64,000 nt of DNA, taken from the NCBI RefSeq assembly GCF_030733685.1, contig NZ_JASHIM010000019.1:1-64000 (forward strand). The letters run 5' to 3'. Numbering within the stretch: position 1 is the first letter of the stretch; each line of letters starts with the position of its first letter. The position numbers and the translations under genes were made by a program. Source of the stretch: Roseovarius sp. MMSF_3281 (GTDB lineage Bacteria; Pseudomonadota; Alphaproteobacteria; Rhodobacterales; Rhodobacteraceae). Positions 26,077 to 35,245 of this stretch are shown piece after piece. The notes below the pieces were generated by a model. That model was not told the DNA's origin. It saw only the letters and a list, made by a program, of their open reading frames with translations, and did not search any database.

Positions 26077-26535
26077 ATGGCTTTGGACGCGATGGATCGG
26101 CGGCTTTTGAAAGTCCTGCAACGCAAGGGCCGGATTTCGAACGCTGATCTGGCCGAAGCCGTGAACCTTTCGGCCAGTGCCTGCCATCGACGGGTGCAGC
26201 GCCTCGAAGCCGAAGGATACATCCGCGACTACGTTGCGCTTTTGGATGCCCGAAAGCTGGGCATGCCCGCGACGATCTTTGTGGAGATTACGCTTTCAAC
26301 CCAAGCCGACGAGGTGCTGGAAGCCTTTGAAAAGGCCGTGGCACGCATTCCCGACGTTTTGGAATGCCACCTGACAGCAGGCGCCGCCGATTACATCCTG
26401 AAAGTCGTCGCCGAAAATACCGAGGATTTCGCCCGCATCCACCGGCAATACCTGACACGGCTGCCAAGTGTCGCCAAGATGCAATCCAGCTTTGCCTTGC
26501 GGACGGTGTTCAAGACAACGGCCTTGCCACTTTGA
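26077..26535 (+). CDS. Lrp/AsnC-family regulator, probable AldR
   Basis: 152 residues. The N-terminal helix-turn-helix (MDRRLLKVLQRKGRISNADLAEAVNLSASACHRRVQRLE) is followed by a C-terminal RAM ligand domain (ECHLTAGAADYILKVVAENTEDF). Divergent position to ald suggests it senses alanine and activates or represses ald. A 12-bp-arm hairpin follows the gene. Confidence 0.92.
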   Translation: MALDAMDRRLLKVLQRKGRISNADLAEAVNLSASACHRRVQRLEAEGYIRDYVALLDARKLGMPATIFVEITLSTQADEVLEAFEKAVARIPDVLECHLTAGAADYILKVVAENTEDFARIHRQYLTRLPSVAKMQSSFALRTVFKTTALPL

Positions 26536-26562
26536 CGTGGCACACAGGGCCAAAATGCAAAT

Positions 26563-26590
26563 GGGGTCTTGGCATCCCTGCCAAGACCCC
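26563..26590 (+). terminator. Hairpin after Lrp gene
   Basis: GGGGTCTTGGCA and TGCCAAGACCCC are perfect 12-bp arms with a TCCC loop, 28 bases after the lrp stop. The T run is missing. The remaining stretch to 26781 shows no gene. Confidence 0.6.
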
Positions 26591-26781
26591 GCGGCGATCA
26601 ATCGTGAGTGACGGCTCGCCGTATTGCACACAAGCTGCACACCAAAACTAATACAACTCGTTACGTCTGCACTCGGTGCTACTGATTACCCTTGTGCAAC
26701 CTTATCGCAGTTTTCTCACCCGCCATCACGGGGAATAAAGCGGTCGGTTTACCCCCAAGAATACACAGCGCAGACAAGTCC

Positions 26782-26815
26782 AAAAAAAGGCCCCGGCGAT
26801 TGCCAGGGCCTTTTC
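26782..26815 (-). terminator. Rho-independent terminator of pnp
   Basis: On the minus strand GGCCCTGGC-AATC-GCCGGGGCC forms a near-perfect stem followed by seven or more T residues (the A run at 26782-26788), 22 bases after the pnp stop. Confidence 0.85.
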
Positions 26816-26837
26816 GAAACATTGAGGAAACCGATGA

Positions 26838-28973
26838 TCAGTCGTCGGCTTTCTCTTCTTTCTTGGCTTCTTCGCCGGTTTCCTGATCGACAACCTTCAT
26901 CGACAGGCGCACCTTGCCGCGATCATCGAAGCCCAGCAGTTTGACCCAGACTTCCTGACCTTCCTTTAGCACATCCGAGGGATGGTTCAGGCGGCGGTTT
27001 TCAATCTGGCTGACGTGAACCAGACCGTCGCGCTTGCCAAAGAAGTTCACGAAGGCCCCGAAATCGACGATCTTGACGACCTTGCCCTTGTAAATCGCGC
27101 CTTCCTCGGGCTCTGCCACGATCGAGTGGATCATGTCATAGGCCTTCTGGATGGACTCGTTGTTCGGGCTGGCGATCTTGATGATGCCCTCGTCGTTGAT
27201 ATCAACCTTGGCACCCGAGGTTTCCACGATTTCGCGAATGACCTTGCCGCCCGAACCGATGACTTCGCGGATCTTATCCTGCGGAACGGTCATGGTTTCG
27301 ATGCGGGGTGCGTGAACGCTGAAATCGCCTGCTTCGGTCAAGGCCTTGGACATTTCGCCAAGGATATGAAGGCGGCCTTCTTTCGCTTGGGCGAGAGCCT
27401 TCTTCATGATCTCGGGCGTGATGCCTGCAACCTTGATATCCATCTGCAACGAGGTGATCCCGGCTTCGGTCCCGGCCACCTTGAAGTCCATGTCGCCAAG
27501 GTGGTCTTCGTCGCCAAGGATGTCGGTCAGGACCGCATAGTCGCCGTCGTCTTCCAGAACCAAGCCCATGGCCACACCGGCCACGGCCGACTTGAGCGGC
27601 ACGCCTGCGTCCATCATCGACAGCGACCCACCACAGACCGAGGCCATGGAGGAAGAGCCGTTCGATTCGGTGATCTCCGAGACAACGCGGATGGTGTAGG
27701 GGAAGTCGGTTGCGGCAGGCAGAACGGCCTGAAGGGCACGCCATGCCAGTTTGCCGTGACCGATTTCACGACGACCCGGAGGGCCAACGCGACCCGCTTC
27801 ACCGACCGAATAGGGCGGGAAGTTGTAGTGCAGCAGGAAGTTCGAGCGGAAGTTCCCATGCAGGGCGTCGATGATCTGTTCGTCGTCGCCGGTGCCGAGG
27901 GTGGTGACCACAAGGCCTTGGGTCTCGCCACGGGTGAAGAGGGCCGAACCATGGGTCCGCGGCAGGATGCCGGTTTCGGACACAATCGGGCGGACCTCAT
28001 CGAGCGAGCGGCCGTCGATCCGCTTGCCCGATTTCACCACGTCACCGCGCAGAACGGCGGCTTCGAGTTTCTTCAGAGCCGAGCCGAGGTTCGGGTCTTC
28101 TTGCTGTTCCTCGGTCAAACCTTCGAGAACGGCCTCCTTGGCGGCGCCGACAGCAGCTTGGCGTTCCTGCTTATCCAGAATCGCATAGGCGCTGCGCATC
28201 TTGTCTTCGCCCAGGCCTTTGACCGCCTCGTAAAGCTCGGAATAATCCGGCGGGGTGAAATCGAAGGGTTCCTTGGCCGCCTCTTCGGCAAGGCCGATGA
28301 TCAGGTCGATCACGGGCTGGATTTGCTCGTGCGCGAAGGTCACGGCACCCAGCATCTCGTCCTCGGTCAGCTCGTAGGCCTCGGATTCGACCATCATCAC
28401 GGCGTCTTTGGTGCCGGCAACCACCAGATCAAGGCGTTGATCGGGGTTGTTGCGCAGGTCGTGCATGTCTTCGACATCGGGGTTCAGGATGTATTCGCCA
28501 TCCTCGTAGCCCACGCGGCAACCGGCAATCGGACCCATGAAGGGGGCACCGGAAATGGTCAGCGCCGCCGAGGCCGCGATCATCGCGACCATGTCGGGAT
28601 CGTTGACCAGATCGTGGCTAAGTACTGTGCACATAACAAGAACTTCGTTCTTGAAGCCGGGCACGAAGAGCGGGCGGATCGGACGGTCGATCAGGCGCGC
28701 GGTGAGGGTTTCCTTCTCGGTGGGGCGGGCCTCACGTTTGAAGAAGCCGCCGGGCACTTTACCCGCGGCATAGTATTTCTCTTGGTAGTGCACGGTGAGG
28801 GGGAAGAAATCCTGACCGGGCTTGGGTTCCTTGGCGAAGGTCACGTTGGCCATGACGCTGGTTTCTCCAAGGGTGGCGATGACCGAGCCATCCGCCTGAC
28901 GGGCAACCTTGCCCGTTTCCAGAGTGAGGGTATCTTCCCCCCACTGCATAGATTTTTTTACTTCGTTGAACAT
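26838..28973 (-). CDS. pnp: Polyribonucleotide nucleotidyltransferase
   Basis: The 711-residue phosphorolytic 3'-5' exoribonuclease of the RNA degradosome. Two RNase PH domains (about 10-220 and 320-540; catalytic-core region [14 protein letters not shown] near 455), a KH domain ([17 protein letters not shown] near 565) and an S1 domain ([19 protein letters not shown] near 625) are all present. The length is standard and an acidic/lysine tail ends [11 protein letters not shown]. It lies downstream of rpsO in the same direction, as in many bacteria, but with a 388-bp gap and an intervening terminator. Confidence 0.98.
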   Translation of the reverse strand: MFNEVKKSMQWGEDTLTLETGKVARQADGSVIATLGETSVMANVTFAKEPKPGQDFFPLTVHYQEKYYAAGKVPGGFFKREARPTEKETLTARLIDRPIRPLFVPGFKNEVLVMCTVLSHDLVNDPDMVAMIAASAALTISGAPFMGPIAGCRVGYEDGEYILNPDVEDMHDLRNNPDQRLDLVVAGTKDAVMMVESEAYELTEDEMLGAVTFAHEQIQPVIDLIIGLAEEAAKEPFDFTPPDYSELYEAVKGLGEDKMRSAYAILDKQERQAAVGAAKEAVLEGLTEEQQEDPNLGSALKKLEAAVLRGDVVKSGKRIDGRSLDEVRPIVSETGILPRTHGSALFTRGETQGLVVTTLGTGDDEQIIDALHGNFRSNFLLHYNFPPYSVGEAGRVGPPGRREIGHGKLAWRALQAVLPAATDFPYTIRVVSEITESNGSSSMASVCGGSLSMMDAGVPLKSAVAGVAMGLVLEDDGDYAVLTDILGDEDHLGDMDFKVAGTEAGITSLQMDIKVAGITPEIMKKALAQAKEGRLHILGEMSKALTEAGDFSVHAPRIETMTVPQDKIREVIGSGGKVIREIVETSGAKVDINDEGIIKIASPNNESIQKAYDMIHSIVAEPEEGAIYKGKVVKIVDFGAFVNFFGKRDGLVHVSQIENRRLNHPSDVLKEGQEVWVKLLGFDDRGKVRLSMKVVDQETGEEAKKEEKADD

Positions 28974-29259
28974 CGTCGTATCCTAGTTGGAAGCGCTCTT
29001 GGGCGTATCCCAAGTCTTCCGTTTCAATGGCGGCCCCATTGCCGCCGACCCCTTCATCATTTCATGCGCCGGGGTCAGAGCGTCACGTCTCAGATGGGTG
29101 CGCCTTACAGGAGTTTGGGGTGTTTTGGAAGGATAGATCAGTGCATGCGGCGCGAATCGGGACTACGGCCCGGCAAACAACAGCCGCCGCGCCCCGCGGC
29201 GTGCCTGCAAAGCGCCGGGGTTCGAGCGATTTTGAGCCCGCGAACACGCGCTCAAAAGG

Positions 29260-29298
29260 TTGTACGTTTTGTACGCGAGTTTCGTACAAAACGTACAA
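29260..29298. repeat. GTAC-rich palindromic element, copy 2 (perfect 16-bp arms)
   Basis: TTGTACGTTTTGTACG (29260-29275) and CGTACAAAACGTACAA (29283-29298) are exact reverse complements around CGAGTTT. GTAC tetramers start at 29262, 29271, 29284 and 29293, giving spacings of 9, 13 and 9. The element lies just past the rpsO terminator and 287 bp before pnp. It matches copy 1 at about 2004-2031. Confidence 0.7.
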
Positions 29299-29302
29299 AA
29301 CG

Positions 29303-29329
29303 AAAAAACGCCCGCTCGGGGACCGAGCG
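29303..29329 (-). terminator. Rho-independent terminator of rpsO
   Basis: Minus-strand CGCTCGG-TCC-CCGAGCG stem (29313-29329) is followed by GGCGTTTTTT, 33 bases after the rpsO stop. Confidence 0.8.
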
Positions 29330-29361
29330 AGCGCTTCGTTGATCCGGTGGATCGAAACCTG

Positions 29362-29631
29362 TTAGCGGCGGATGCCGAGGCGTTTGATGAGGTCCTTGTA
29401 ACGGCCTTCATCTTTGCCCCTGAGGTAGTCCAGCAGCTTCCGGCGCTGTGCGACCATTTTCAGAAGACCACGGCGGCCGTGGTTGTCTTTCTTATGGGTC
29501 TTGAAGTGCTCGGTCAGCGTGGAGATACGCGAGGTGAGAATCGCAACCTGAACTTCGGGCGACCCGGTGTCGCCGTCCTTGGTTGCATATTCCTTCATCA
29601 GGCGTGCTTTTTCTTCGACTGTGATCGACAT
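29362..29631 (-). CDS. rpsO: 30S ribosomal protein S15
   Basis: 89 residues, the standard S15 length: [20 protein letters not shown] at the start, then [15 protein letters not shown] and [16 protein letters not shown], the 16S rRNA-binding block, ending LIKRLGIRR. The start at 29631 follows AAAGGAGA. In other bacteria S15 represses its own translation through its leader; no structure could be assigned here. truB, often next to rpsO, is not upstream. Confidence 0.98.
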   Translation of the reverse strand: MSITVEEKARLMKEYATKDGDTGSPEVQVAILTSRISTLTEHFKTHKKDNHGRRGLLKMVAQRRKLLDYLRGKDEGRYKDLIKRLGIRR

Positions 29632-30219
29632 CGGGGTCTCCTTTGAGATTAAGGGTTGAGGGCACAAGCCGGGATGTCGTCCAGCAGGGTCCTATGGAGA
29701 TGTCGCAAGGGTTTTTCCCAAGCGATGGGGGCATATAGGAGATTTCTTGAAAAAAGGAAAGAGGGAATGCGCGTGAAAGGCGGCCCCCATCAGGCGCGCG
29801 CAAAACGGCCGTCCTCGGGCCCAATGGTTGTGACCGGAGGCTTTCATCAACAACCAGATATGGACCAATCGCGCCCGACCGTTAAGCTTAGAACAAACGC
29901 CGTGAAAACATAGCGCCTACATCTCGGTGGCGCCTCGCCGTAATCTTCAATTTCTTGTAGGCCACAGAAGGACACCGTGCTGCGACCCTGGCGATTTTCC
30001 TCATTGGTCTGACATTCCCCGGCATGCGCCCGGTCGAAGGATCGCTTCAAATCGTGAAACAACCCCTTGACCATTGGCCTTTCAAGCCCCTATTGGCCTG
30101 TCATGCGATGGCGTCGCTTTTCCAATACGCATCTATCCTGAACCTGAAATCCTGTCCTGAACGCCCGGACGTCACTCACCCGAAATCCATTCGGGTCGAC
30201 TGCTTTTGGAGTGGTGACC
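29632..30219. other. 588-bp gap without a recognisable gene
   Basis: Open frames in this stretch have no family motif, no good ribosome-binding site and inconsistent codon use. It must carry the rpsO promoter (minus strand) and the promoter for the DMT gene at 30220. A TTGACC at 30066 is a possible -35 element for the latter. Nothing else stood out. Confidence 0.5.
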
Positions 30220-31191
30220 ATGACTTTTGTTCTGACCGAAACCCGCCGCCCCGCGTTCTTCGGGAACAGCTCGGTAACCGGGATGATCTGCATGGCGGTT
30301 GCAATGCTGCTTTTGCCCCTGGGGGACACATTGGCCAAGATTCTGACGGGGCATATGTCCGCCGTCGAGGTGACCACAGCGCGCTTGCTGGCCCAGGGCC
30401 TGTGCCTTGCCCCGATCGCGCTTGTGATGCGGCACCGGCTGTGCGGGCCGATGTTCTCGCCGATCGTCGCCTTGTCCGGCGGATTGGTCATGGTGACCCT
30501 GACCAGTCTGGTCTGGGCTTTCTCGGTCATGCCAATCGCCACGGCCATCGCGATTTTCTTTGCCGAGCCGCTGATCCTGACGGCACTTGTCGGCCCCTTG
30601 CTGGGAGAGCGGGTTGGACCGCGCCGCATGATCGCCGTTCTGGTCGGGTTGCTTGGGGTGTTGATCATCATCCGGCCCGGAGGCGGGTTTGGTCCGGCGG
30701 CGTTCCTGCCCCTGCTGGCCGCCCTGTGTTATGCGCTCAACATGATCGTGCTGCGCAAGGCCAGCGGAGCCCGGTCGAGCCTGACCGTCCAGTGCGGCGC
30801 GACGTTCTATGCGTGCCTCGGGATGGCTGTGGTTTCCCTCGGCCTCGGCGCGGCGGGGCAGTTTGAGCCCTCTTTTGCCAGCCTGCCCGGCTGGGCATGG
30901 GGGGCAATCCTGGCGTCGGGGGGCCTTGCCGCCGCAAGCTTCATCCTGATTGCCGAAGCCTTCCGCCAAGCCGAAGCGGGTATGCTGGCCCCGTTCCAGT
31001 ATCTTGAGATCATTGGGGCCACCGCCATGGGCTACTTGATGTTCGCGGAATTGCCTGACGGCCTGACCTGGCTGGGGATCGGGATCATCCTGAGTTCCGG
31101 CCTTTATGTGTTCTGGCGAGAGCAGGTTCCGGCCAATCGCGCCCGCATGCGCCCAAGACGGCGCAGAACACGCCGCATCAGGGCACGCTGA
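30220..31191 (+). CDS. EamA-family (DMT superfamily) transporter
   Basis: About 323 residues, ten hydrophobic spans in two EamA repeats. Blocks: LLPLGDTLAKILTGHMSAVEVTTARLL near 30 and FFAEPLILTALVGPLLGERVGPRR near 110, followed by LLGVLIIIRPGGGFG. The C-terminus is strongly basic (RPRRRRTRRIRAR). The ATG at 30220 has TTGGAG 9 bases upstream; an in-frame GTG at 30211 would add three residues. The substrate is unknown and there is no operon partner. Confidence 0.88.
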   Translation: MTFVLTETRRPAFFGNSSVTGMICMAVAMLLLPLGDTLAKILTGHMSAVEVTTARLLAQGLCLAPIALVMRHRLCGPMFSPIVALSGGLVMVTLTSLVWAFSVMPIATAIAIFFAEPLILTALVGPLLGERVGPRRMIAVLVGLLGVLIIIRPGGGFGPAAFLPLLAALCYALNMIVLRKASGARSSLTVQCGATFYACLGMAVVSLGLGAAGQFEPSFASLPGWAWGAILASGGLAAASFILIAEAFRQAEAGMLAPFQYLEIIGATAMGYLMFAELPDGLTWLGIGIILSSGLYVFWREQVPANRARMRPRRRRTRRIRAR

Positions 31192-31224
31192 GGCACTTTG
31201 CGGCCCGGTCTTGGGTCTTTCATA

Positions 31225-31257
31225 TGCTCGGGCACGGGCGCACCCGTCACCCGAGCA
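31225..31257. terminator. Bidirectional hairpin between converging genes
   Basis: TGCTCGGG pairs with CCCGAGCA, and inside it ACGGG pairs with CCCGT, giving one long stem with small bulges. It overlaps the stop codon of the minus-strand membrane-protein gene. Confidence 0.6.
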
Positions 31258-32641
31258 CCAAGGCATAGGTCAGCACCCAGATGGTGAGCAAACTGGCCGT
31301 AACGAGGAAGAACCCGCCGTTCCAGCCAAGGCCCACGCGCGTTGCACTGACATTACCGAAGGCCCCGATCAGCAGGGTTGTGGCCGTGAAGGGGGATGTT
31401 GCCCCGCTCATCGACCAGCCCGCGACGATGGCGGCGACAAGTGCATTGGGGCTGATGCCCAGCGCGCTGGCACTTGGGATCAACGGGGCGATCAGGGTGA
31501 CCGCGAGGATCGGATTCATGCCGATCTGCCCCAGCAGAGGCACCAGCCAGACCAGTGCAGCAAGGATGATCGCCGGGGGCACTGCGGCCAGATCAAGGCC
31601 AAGCGACAGGATGATGGGCTTCAACAGCGGGGCGCCTGTTGTCCCGATGAAGCCCGCCATCATCAAAAGAACGATCTCCCCCCGGAAACCGGACAATTCT
31701 TCGGTGATATAGAATTTCAATCGCTGGCCTAACGGCGTTTTCTGGGTGGGGCCAAGAAATTGCACAAGCGCCCAGAGAACCGAAACCACGGGGACGACCA
31801 CCATGACGATGCCAACGATGCGCAGGTTGGTGACCGCGTAAAGGCTGCCGATGGTGATGGCGAGAACCGCAAGCAGGGCAAGCAGCGGAAACAGGAGGGT
31901 CCATGACCCTTCAGGCGTCTGGCGCGGGGGGCGCACGGCCAGCTTGGGCTTGAAAGCTGTATCCATGGCCCAGCCTGTCAGGGCGATGATCGCCGCAGAG
32001 ACCAATCCGGGGGCCACGGCCCCGGACCATGAAGCGCCCGGAATGATGGCGATGGTGATCGCCAGGGAAAACGCCAGCGGCGACCATGTGAGCGAGGAGA
32101 CAAAGCCGCGCTGGATGGCCAGAAGCATACGGCGCGTGCGGTGGCCGCGAATGACGGGGTCGGAATCGTTGCTGGCGGCATGGGACGCGAGGCTGCCGAG
32201 CAGGGTGATGGAGCCGTAATTGATCACCAAGGCAAAGGCATGCCCCCCCATGGTCAAGGCGGCATAGCGGCGTCCGGGAGGCTGTGCAGCAAGGAAAGCG
32301 CCAAGCTTGCCAAGCGAGGGTGAGCGTTCGGCGGTATGGCGCAGGGTGGAAAGCGCGGTGAAGAAGGCCGCGATGAAGGCGGCCTTGTCGAGGCCTTGGC
32401 GGGTGTATTCCATCCAGTCCTGACCGGCCAGCGCCAGCCAGAGGCAAAGCGCCATACCGGTAAAGATAAAAGCCTGCCGGGCAAGGCCCACGCGCAGACC
32501 GAACAGGACAATGACCGTAAGTGCAGTCAGCTCGATGGCAAGCGGCGGCATCGCCACGCCCCATTCCTTGGCCGCGAAGATGGCCGTCAGGGCAAGCAAC
32601 AAGATCGCCGCAAAGCGTTCTATCGCAGAGTTTTGCATCAT
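31247..32641 (-). CDS. Multi-span membrane protein, possible ion-transporter-superfamily permease
   Basis: 464 residues with about twelve hydrophobic spans. Repeated blocks resemble the two-half plan of the IT superfamily (ArsB/NhaD/DcuC-like): GSITLLGSLASHAA with SSLTWSPLAF in the first half, and LVPLLGQIGMNPILAVTLIAPLIP with GWSMSGATSPFTATTLLIG in the second. Serine/threonine/glycine/proline-rich re-entrant-like segments are visible. I cannot assign a substrate; an organic-acid or cation transporter is plausible. It stands alone. Confidence 0.75.
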   Translation of the reverse strand: MMQNSAIERFAAILLLALTAIFAAKEWGVAMPPLAIELTALTVIVLFGLRVGLARQAFIFTGMALCLWLALAGQDWMEYTRQGLDKAAFIAAFFTALSTLRHTAERSPSLGKLGAFLAAQPPGRRYAALTMGGHAFALVINYGSITLLGSLASHAASNDSDPVIRGHRTRRMLLAIQRGFVSSLTWSPLAFSLAITIAIIPGASWSGAVAPGLVSAAIIALTGWAMDTAFKPKLAVRPPRQTPEGSWTLLFPLLALLAVLAITIGSLYAVTNLRIVGIVMVVVPVVSVLWALVQFLGPTQKTPLGQRLKFYITEELSGFRGEIVLLMMAGFIGTTGAPLLKPIILSLGLDLAAVPPAIILAALVWLVPLLGQIGMNPILAVTLIAPLIPSASALGISPNALVAAIVAGWSMSGATSPFTATTLLIGAFGNVSATRVGLGWNGGFFLVTASLLTIWVLTYALVLG

Positions 32642-32744
32642 TTGGGGCCAAAGGCACGACGGAATGTCATGCCCAAGGTCTAAAGCGAGTTTGGAGAAAG
32701 GCCAAGGCGGTGTGTGGAATATTATGCGCCGCGCCCGCGCCGCC

Positions 32745-33716
32745 CTAAAGGCTGCTTTGCGGAATCAGGGTGATATGCGAAAGCATAAGGTCAGGCGCAT
32801 TGTCGAGCGAGGCCACGACATTGCCGTTGAGCAGCAGGGATAAACGACCATCCTGATCGGGGTCGTCTTCGATGGTCACCTCGGGGTCGGGATCGGCCAG
32901 ATCGTCGTAGATCACGGCAAGGCTGTCTTCCTCGGCCGAGAAATCGGTGATCAGGGGTTGGTGATCGCTGATCAGGCGGGCATCGAGCGAAACGGTATCC
33001 GCACCGTTGCCGGTGCTTGCGATATCGCCAGTGCCGGCGGTGATCTGGTCATCCCCTGACCCGCCATTAAGATAATCGGTGTCTGTATCGTCAGCCCCGT
33101 TGAGGGTGTCATTTCCAAGCCCGCCAAAAAGCGTGTCCTGGCCTGTGCCGCCTGCAAGGTTGTCGTCGCCCTGATCGCCGTGCAGGGCATCGGCCCCGGC
33201 GCCACCGGTCAAGGTGTCATTGCCATCGCTGCCAACAAGGCTGTCGTCGCCATAGTCCCCTTCGAGGCTGTCATCATCATTGCCGCCATAAAGGGTATCG
33301 GCATCCATTCCACCTGACAGGTGGTCGTTTCCGTCGCCGCCGTGCAGCGTATCCTGCCCTTCCGAACCGGCAAGCGTATCGTGCCCCCTTTCGCCATGCA
33401 GGTCGTCGCGGCCCGCAAGGCCATCAATCTGATCGTCCCCGGCGTAACCGTTCATCTGATCGGGAGCCTGGGTGCCTTGCAGGTTGTCGTCCGTCGCCGT
33501 GCCCGTGGCGATGGTACCACCGCTGTCGTCTTCCACGGCGGGAATATCCATATATTCGGAATTCCCGGTATCAGCCCCGTCACCGGGTTGCGGGGCCGCG
33601 TTAGCGCCTTCATCCTCGCCCTCGGAAAGAAGCGCGTCAAAGCCGTAAAACGCCGTCGCACCGACGGTCAGCATCCCCATCAAACCCACAAGCAGCATTT
33701 TCGCACCAGATCGCAA
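32745..33716 (-). CDS. Membrane-anchored or secreted RTX (hemolysin-type Ca2+-binding) repeat protein
   Basis: 323 residues. A hydrophobic N-terminal segment (MLLVGLMGMLTVGATAFYGF) acts as signal or anchor and is followed by an acidic linker. From about residue 75 to 235 run some fifteen RTX nonapeptides of GGxGxDxLx type (for example GGDGNDHLSGGMDADTLYGG), which bind calcium in a parallel beta-roll. A compact beta-rich tail of about 80 residues follows. An N-terminal signal is unlike type I-secreted RTX proteins. No secretion genes are nearby and the function is unknown. Confidence 0.85.
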   Translation of the reverse strand: MRSGAKMLLVGLMGMLTVGATAFYGFDALLSEGEDEGANAAPQPGDGADTGNSEYMDIPAVEDDSGGTIATGTATDDNLQGTQAPDQMNGYAGDDQIDGLAGRDDLHGERGHDTLAGSEGQDTLHGGDGNDHLSGGMDADTLYGGNDDDSLEGDYGDDSLVGSDGNDTLTGGAGADALHGDQGDDNLAGGTGQDTLFGGLGNDTLNGADDTDTDYLNGGSGDDQITAGTGDIASTGNGADTVSLDARLISDHQPLITDFSAEEDSLAVIYDDLADPDPEVTIEDDPDQDGRLSLLLNGNVVASLDNAPDLMLSHITLIPQSSL

Positions 33717-33800
33717 AGCCCCGCGTATAATCCGCCACGGGGGCGCATGTGGTCAATCCTATCCGGGCAAGATGGTTAAAATGCCGTCAATCCGGGGCTA

Positions 33801-35228
33801 TTATCCGAAATGCAGGGTCTTGACCTCTTGGTAGTCTTCAAGGCCCAAAAGCCCGCCTTCGCGCCCGTTGCCGGATTGCTTGTAGCCGCCGAAGGGCGAG
33901 CCATAGTTGAAGGCCCCGCCGTTGATATGCACCGCCCCCGCGCGCAGGCGGGCGGCAACACGTTCGGCGCGCTCAGGGTCGCCGGTTTGCAGGTAGGCGG
34001 CAAGGCCATAGGGGGTATCGTTGGCAATCTGGATGGCGTGATCTTCGTCCTCGAACGGGATGATCACGAGGACCGGGCCGAAGATTTCCTGTTGCGCGAT
34101 GGTCATGTCGTTGGAGACATCGGCGAAGACCGTGGGGCGCAGGTACCAGCCTTTTTGGAAGTCTGCGGGCCGGTCGGGGCCACCGGTAAGAAGGCGCGCG
34201 CCTTCGTCGATGCCTTTTTGGATCAGGGCGCGGACGCGGGTGAGTTGAATTTCATCGTAGAGCGGGCCGATATGGTCGCCCTCTTGCGCCGGGTCACCAA
34301 GGGCGAGAGATTCGGCGGTGTGCTTGGCGATGTCCAGCGCACGGTCATAGCAGGCCCTTTCGACCAGAAGGCGGGTGGGCGCGTCACAGCTTTGGCCGGT
34401 GTTGTACATGCATTCCAGCACGCTATCGCGGACTTGGGTTTCCAGATCGCAATCGGCAAAGACAAGGTTGGGGGATTTGCCGCCCAGTTCCAGCGTGACG
34501 CGCTTTACGGTGTCCACCGCGTCGCGGGTCACGGCCTGACCTGCGCGGGTGGAACCGGTGAAGGACATCATCTGGATATCGGGGTGGCGCGAGAGGGCAG
34601 CACCGACGATTGGGCCATCGCCATGGACAAGGTTGAAAACCCCCGGCGGCGTGCCCGCATCGTGGATCATCTGGGCGTAGAGATTGGCCGAAAGCGGCGT
34701 GTATTCAGACGGCTTGAGGATGCAGGTGCAGCCGGTGGCAAGCGCGGGCAAAACCTTGAGCGCGATCTGGTTGATGGGCCAGTTCCAGGGCGTGATCAGG
34801 CCGCAAACCCCGATGGGTTCGCGCAGCAGAATGTCGCCGTTGGAGAGCGTTTCGCGCAGGGTTTGGGATTTCAGCGCCTCAAGGAAACCTTCGAGGTGGC
34901 CGACGGCGGCGTCGGCCTGTGCCTCGCGCGACATGGTGATGGGCGCGCCCATCTCGGTGCTGATGGCCTTGGCCAGATCCTCAAGCCTGTCGCGGCTGAT
35001 TTGCAGCAGGGTTTCAAGCAGCGCGATACGGTCATCGCGCGAGGTTTGGGCGTAGCTTTCAAAGGCTTCGGCGGCGGCCTTTGCCGCGCGGTCCACGTCG
35101 CGGGCGTCGCCCATGGCGAGCGTGCCGATCTGCGCCTCGCTTGCCGGGTTGGTGACGGGCATGGTGGCGTCAGACAGCGGCGTGATCCATCGCCCGCCAA
35201 CATAGTGCATCCCAAGCGTTTCGAGCAT
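33801..35228 (-). CDS. NAD(P)-dependent aldehyde dehydrogenase
   Basis: 475 residues, full-length ALDH superfamily. Blocks: TPWNWPINQIALKVLPALATG near 145, FTGSTRAGQ cofactor loop near 225, general-base glutamate in LELGGKSPNLV near 248, nucleophile cysteine in NTGQSCDAPTRLL near 282, and EIFGPVLVIIPFEDED near 385. The substrate aldehyde is unknown. It lies 17 bases downstream of a beta-hydroxyacid dehydrogenase gene, so the two may oxidise one compound in sequence. Confidence 0.93.
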   Translation of the reverse strand: MLETLGMHYVGGRWITPLSDATMPVTNPASEAQIGTLAMGDARDVDRAAKAAAEAFESYAQTSRDDRIALLETLLQISRDRLEDLAKAISTEMGAPITMSREAQADAAVGHLEGFLEALKSQTLRETLSNGDILLREPIGVCGLITPWNWPINQIALKVLPALATGCTCILKPSEYTPLSANLYAQMIHDAGTPPGVFNLVHGDGPIVGAALSRHPDIQMMSFTGSTRAGQAVTRDAVDTVKRVTLELGGKSPNLVFADCDLETQVRDSVLECMYNTGQSCDAPTRLLVERACYDRALDIAKHTAESLALGDPAQEGDHIGPLYDEIQLTRVRALIQKGIDEGARLLTGGPDRPADFQKGWYLRPTVFADVSNDMTIAQQEIFGPVLVIIPFEDEDHAIQIANDTPYGLAAYLQTGDPERAERVAARLRAGAVHINGGAFNYGSPFGGYKQSGNGREGGLLGLEDYQEVKTLHFG

Positions 35229-35245
35229 CCCTGCCCCCTTTCCGA

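Noticed and set aside
26982..29342. 786-codon plus-strand open frame
   Set aside because: It is entirely antisense to pnp, whose conserved domains are unmistakable; high-GC genes commonly leave such open complementary frames.
29847..30074. 75-residue minus-strand frame in the rpsO upstream gap
   Set aside because: No ribosome-binding site, no motif, unlike neighbouring codon use.
32950..33500. Tandem DNA repeat or CRISPR-like array
   Set aside because: The periodic DNA encodes RTX nonapeptides in a continuous frame; unit sequences vary and there are no spacers.
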